From Gammaproteobacteria bacterium (lineage in GTDB: Bacteria; Pseudomonadota; Gammaproteobacteria; Steroidobacterales; Steroidobacteraceae), in assembly GCA_028293805.1 (NCBI GenBank), contig JAQGOC010000288.1, positions 1 through 41,497 on the forward strand: a stretch of 41,497 bases of DNA, in the 5' to 3' direction. How positions within the stretch are numbered: the first letter of the stretch is position 1; each line of letters begins with the position of its first letter. Of this stretch, positions 41,349 to 41,497 are shown piece by piece. Below the pieces are notes generated by a model that had not been told where the DNA came from, ran no database searches, and worked only from the letters and a program-made list of their open reading frames with translations. Position numbers and translations under genes: made by a program.

Positions 41349-41497
41349 ATGAAATCGATCCAACGAACGGTCCTCTCAGGGATCATTCTTGCATTGAGCG
41401 CTTCGGCGCTCGCGGCCGGTGGTGCTTCGTCCCCGGAATTCTGGCAGACGCCGGCGCTTCCAGGCGTCGGCAAGATGCATCCACTGCCCAAGGCGGC
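41349..41497 (+). CDS. Secreted protein, N-terminal part only (possibly DsrE-like)
   Basis: ATG 41349 follows GGAAGAG. The first 23 residues are a clear Sec signal peptide (MKSIQRTVLSG, a hydrophobic core, cleavage after ALAA). The mature part begins GGASSPEFWQTPALPG and reaches KMHPLPKAA at the edge. The FW...G..HPLP.A pattern reminds me of secreted DsrE-family proteins of sulfur metabolism, which would suit the TSUP permease nearby, but 49 residues are too few to be sure. The gene continues beyond the window. Confidence 0.6.
   Translation, partial: MKSIQRTVLSGIILALSASALAAGGASSPEFWQTPALPGVGKMHPLPKA

Noticed and set aside
1..41497. tRNA, rRNA, CRISPR array, insertion sequence or attachment site
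   Set aside because: No T-loop/anticodon pattern, no regular spaced repeat array, no transposase or integrase frame and no terminal inverted repeats were found by reading; a covariance-model scan was not possible.

Overview
The window looks like a high-GC gammaproteobacterial chromosome. The first 12 kb keeps the gene order of the Pseudomonas aeruginosa PA0391-PA0409 neighbourhood: pilH-pilG, then gshB, a tonB3-like gene, yqgE, ruvX, pyrB, pilU-pilT, yggS, proC, yggT and a DUF167 gene. This points to a relative of the Pseudomonas/Xanthomonas/Nevskiales-Steroidobacter branch. No genus can be assigned from sequence alone. No rRNA, tRNA, CRISPR array, integrase or transposase was seen.

Layout. 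(1) 1-11961 is the conserved block: twitching-motility regulators, glutathione synthesis, pyrimidine synthesis and three tandem type IV pilus retraction ATPases. It differs from the Pseudomonas plan in three ways: no pyrR or pyrC' around pyrB, a PyrK-like iron-sulfur flavoprotein directly behind pyrB, and a third PilT-family gene. (2) 12385-17115 carries housekeeping genes: an HU-like protein with its own promoter and terminator, an alpha/beta hydrolase, an FKBP lipoprotein overlapping htpG, a small uncharacterised ORF and an orphan ParA-type ATPase. (3) 17140-36139 is an accessory stress and storage region: a GH13 glucosidase, an SDR, three ferritin-like proteins, a very large catalase, a Crp/Fnr regulator, treZ, malQ, an ExoIII-like nuclease, two small membrane-stress proteins, a zinc metallopeptidase, a DUF2934 protein and a thioredoxin-reductase-like flavoprotein. 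Such sets of catalase, ferritin-like and alpha-glucan/trehalose genes suggest survival of oxidative or drying stress in stationary phase. (4) 36224-41497 holds a predicted extracytoplasmic electron-transfer pair (a monohaem cytochrome fused to a barrel-like domain, then a five-haem cytochrome), a TauE/SafE permease, an Mpo1-like protein and the start of a secreted protein.

The most interesting points are the cytochrome/barrel pair at 36224-39156; palindromes sharing the core ACCTATGT before treZ and the ferritin-like operon, which could be sites of the local Crp/Fnr protein, whose recognition helix differs from CRP and FNR; the odd N-terminal extension of the catalase; and the unannotated 54-residue ORF at 16030-16194. 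All functional links between these are inference from sequence and gene order.
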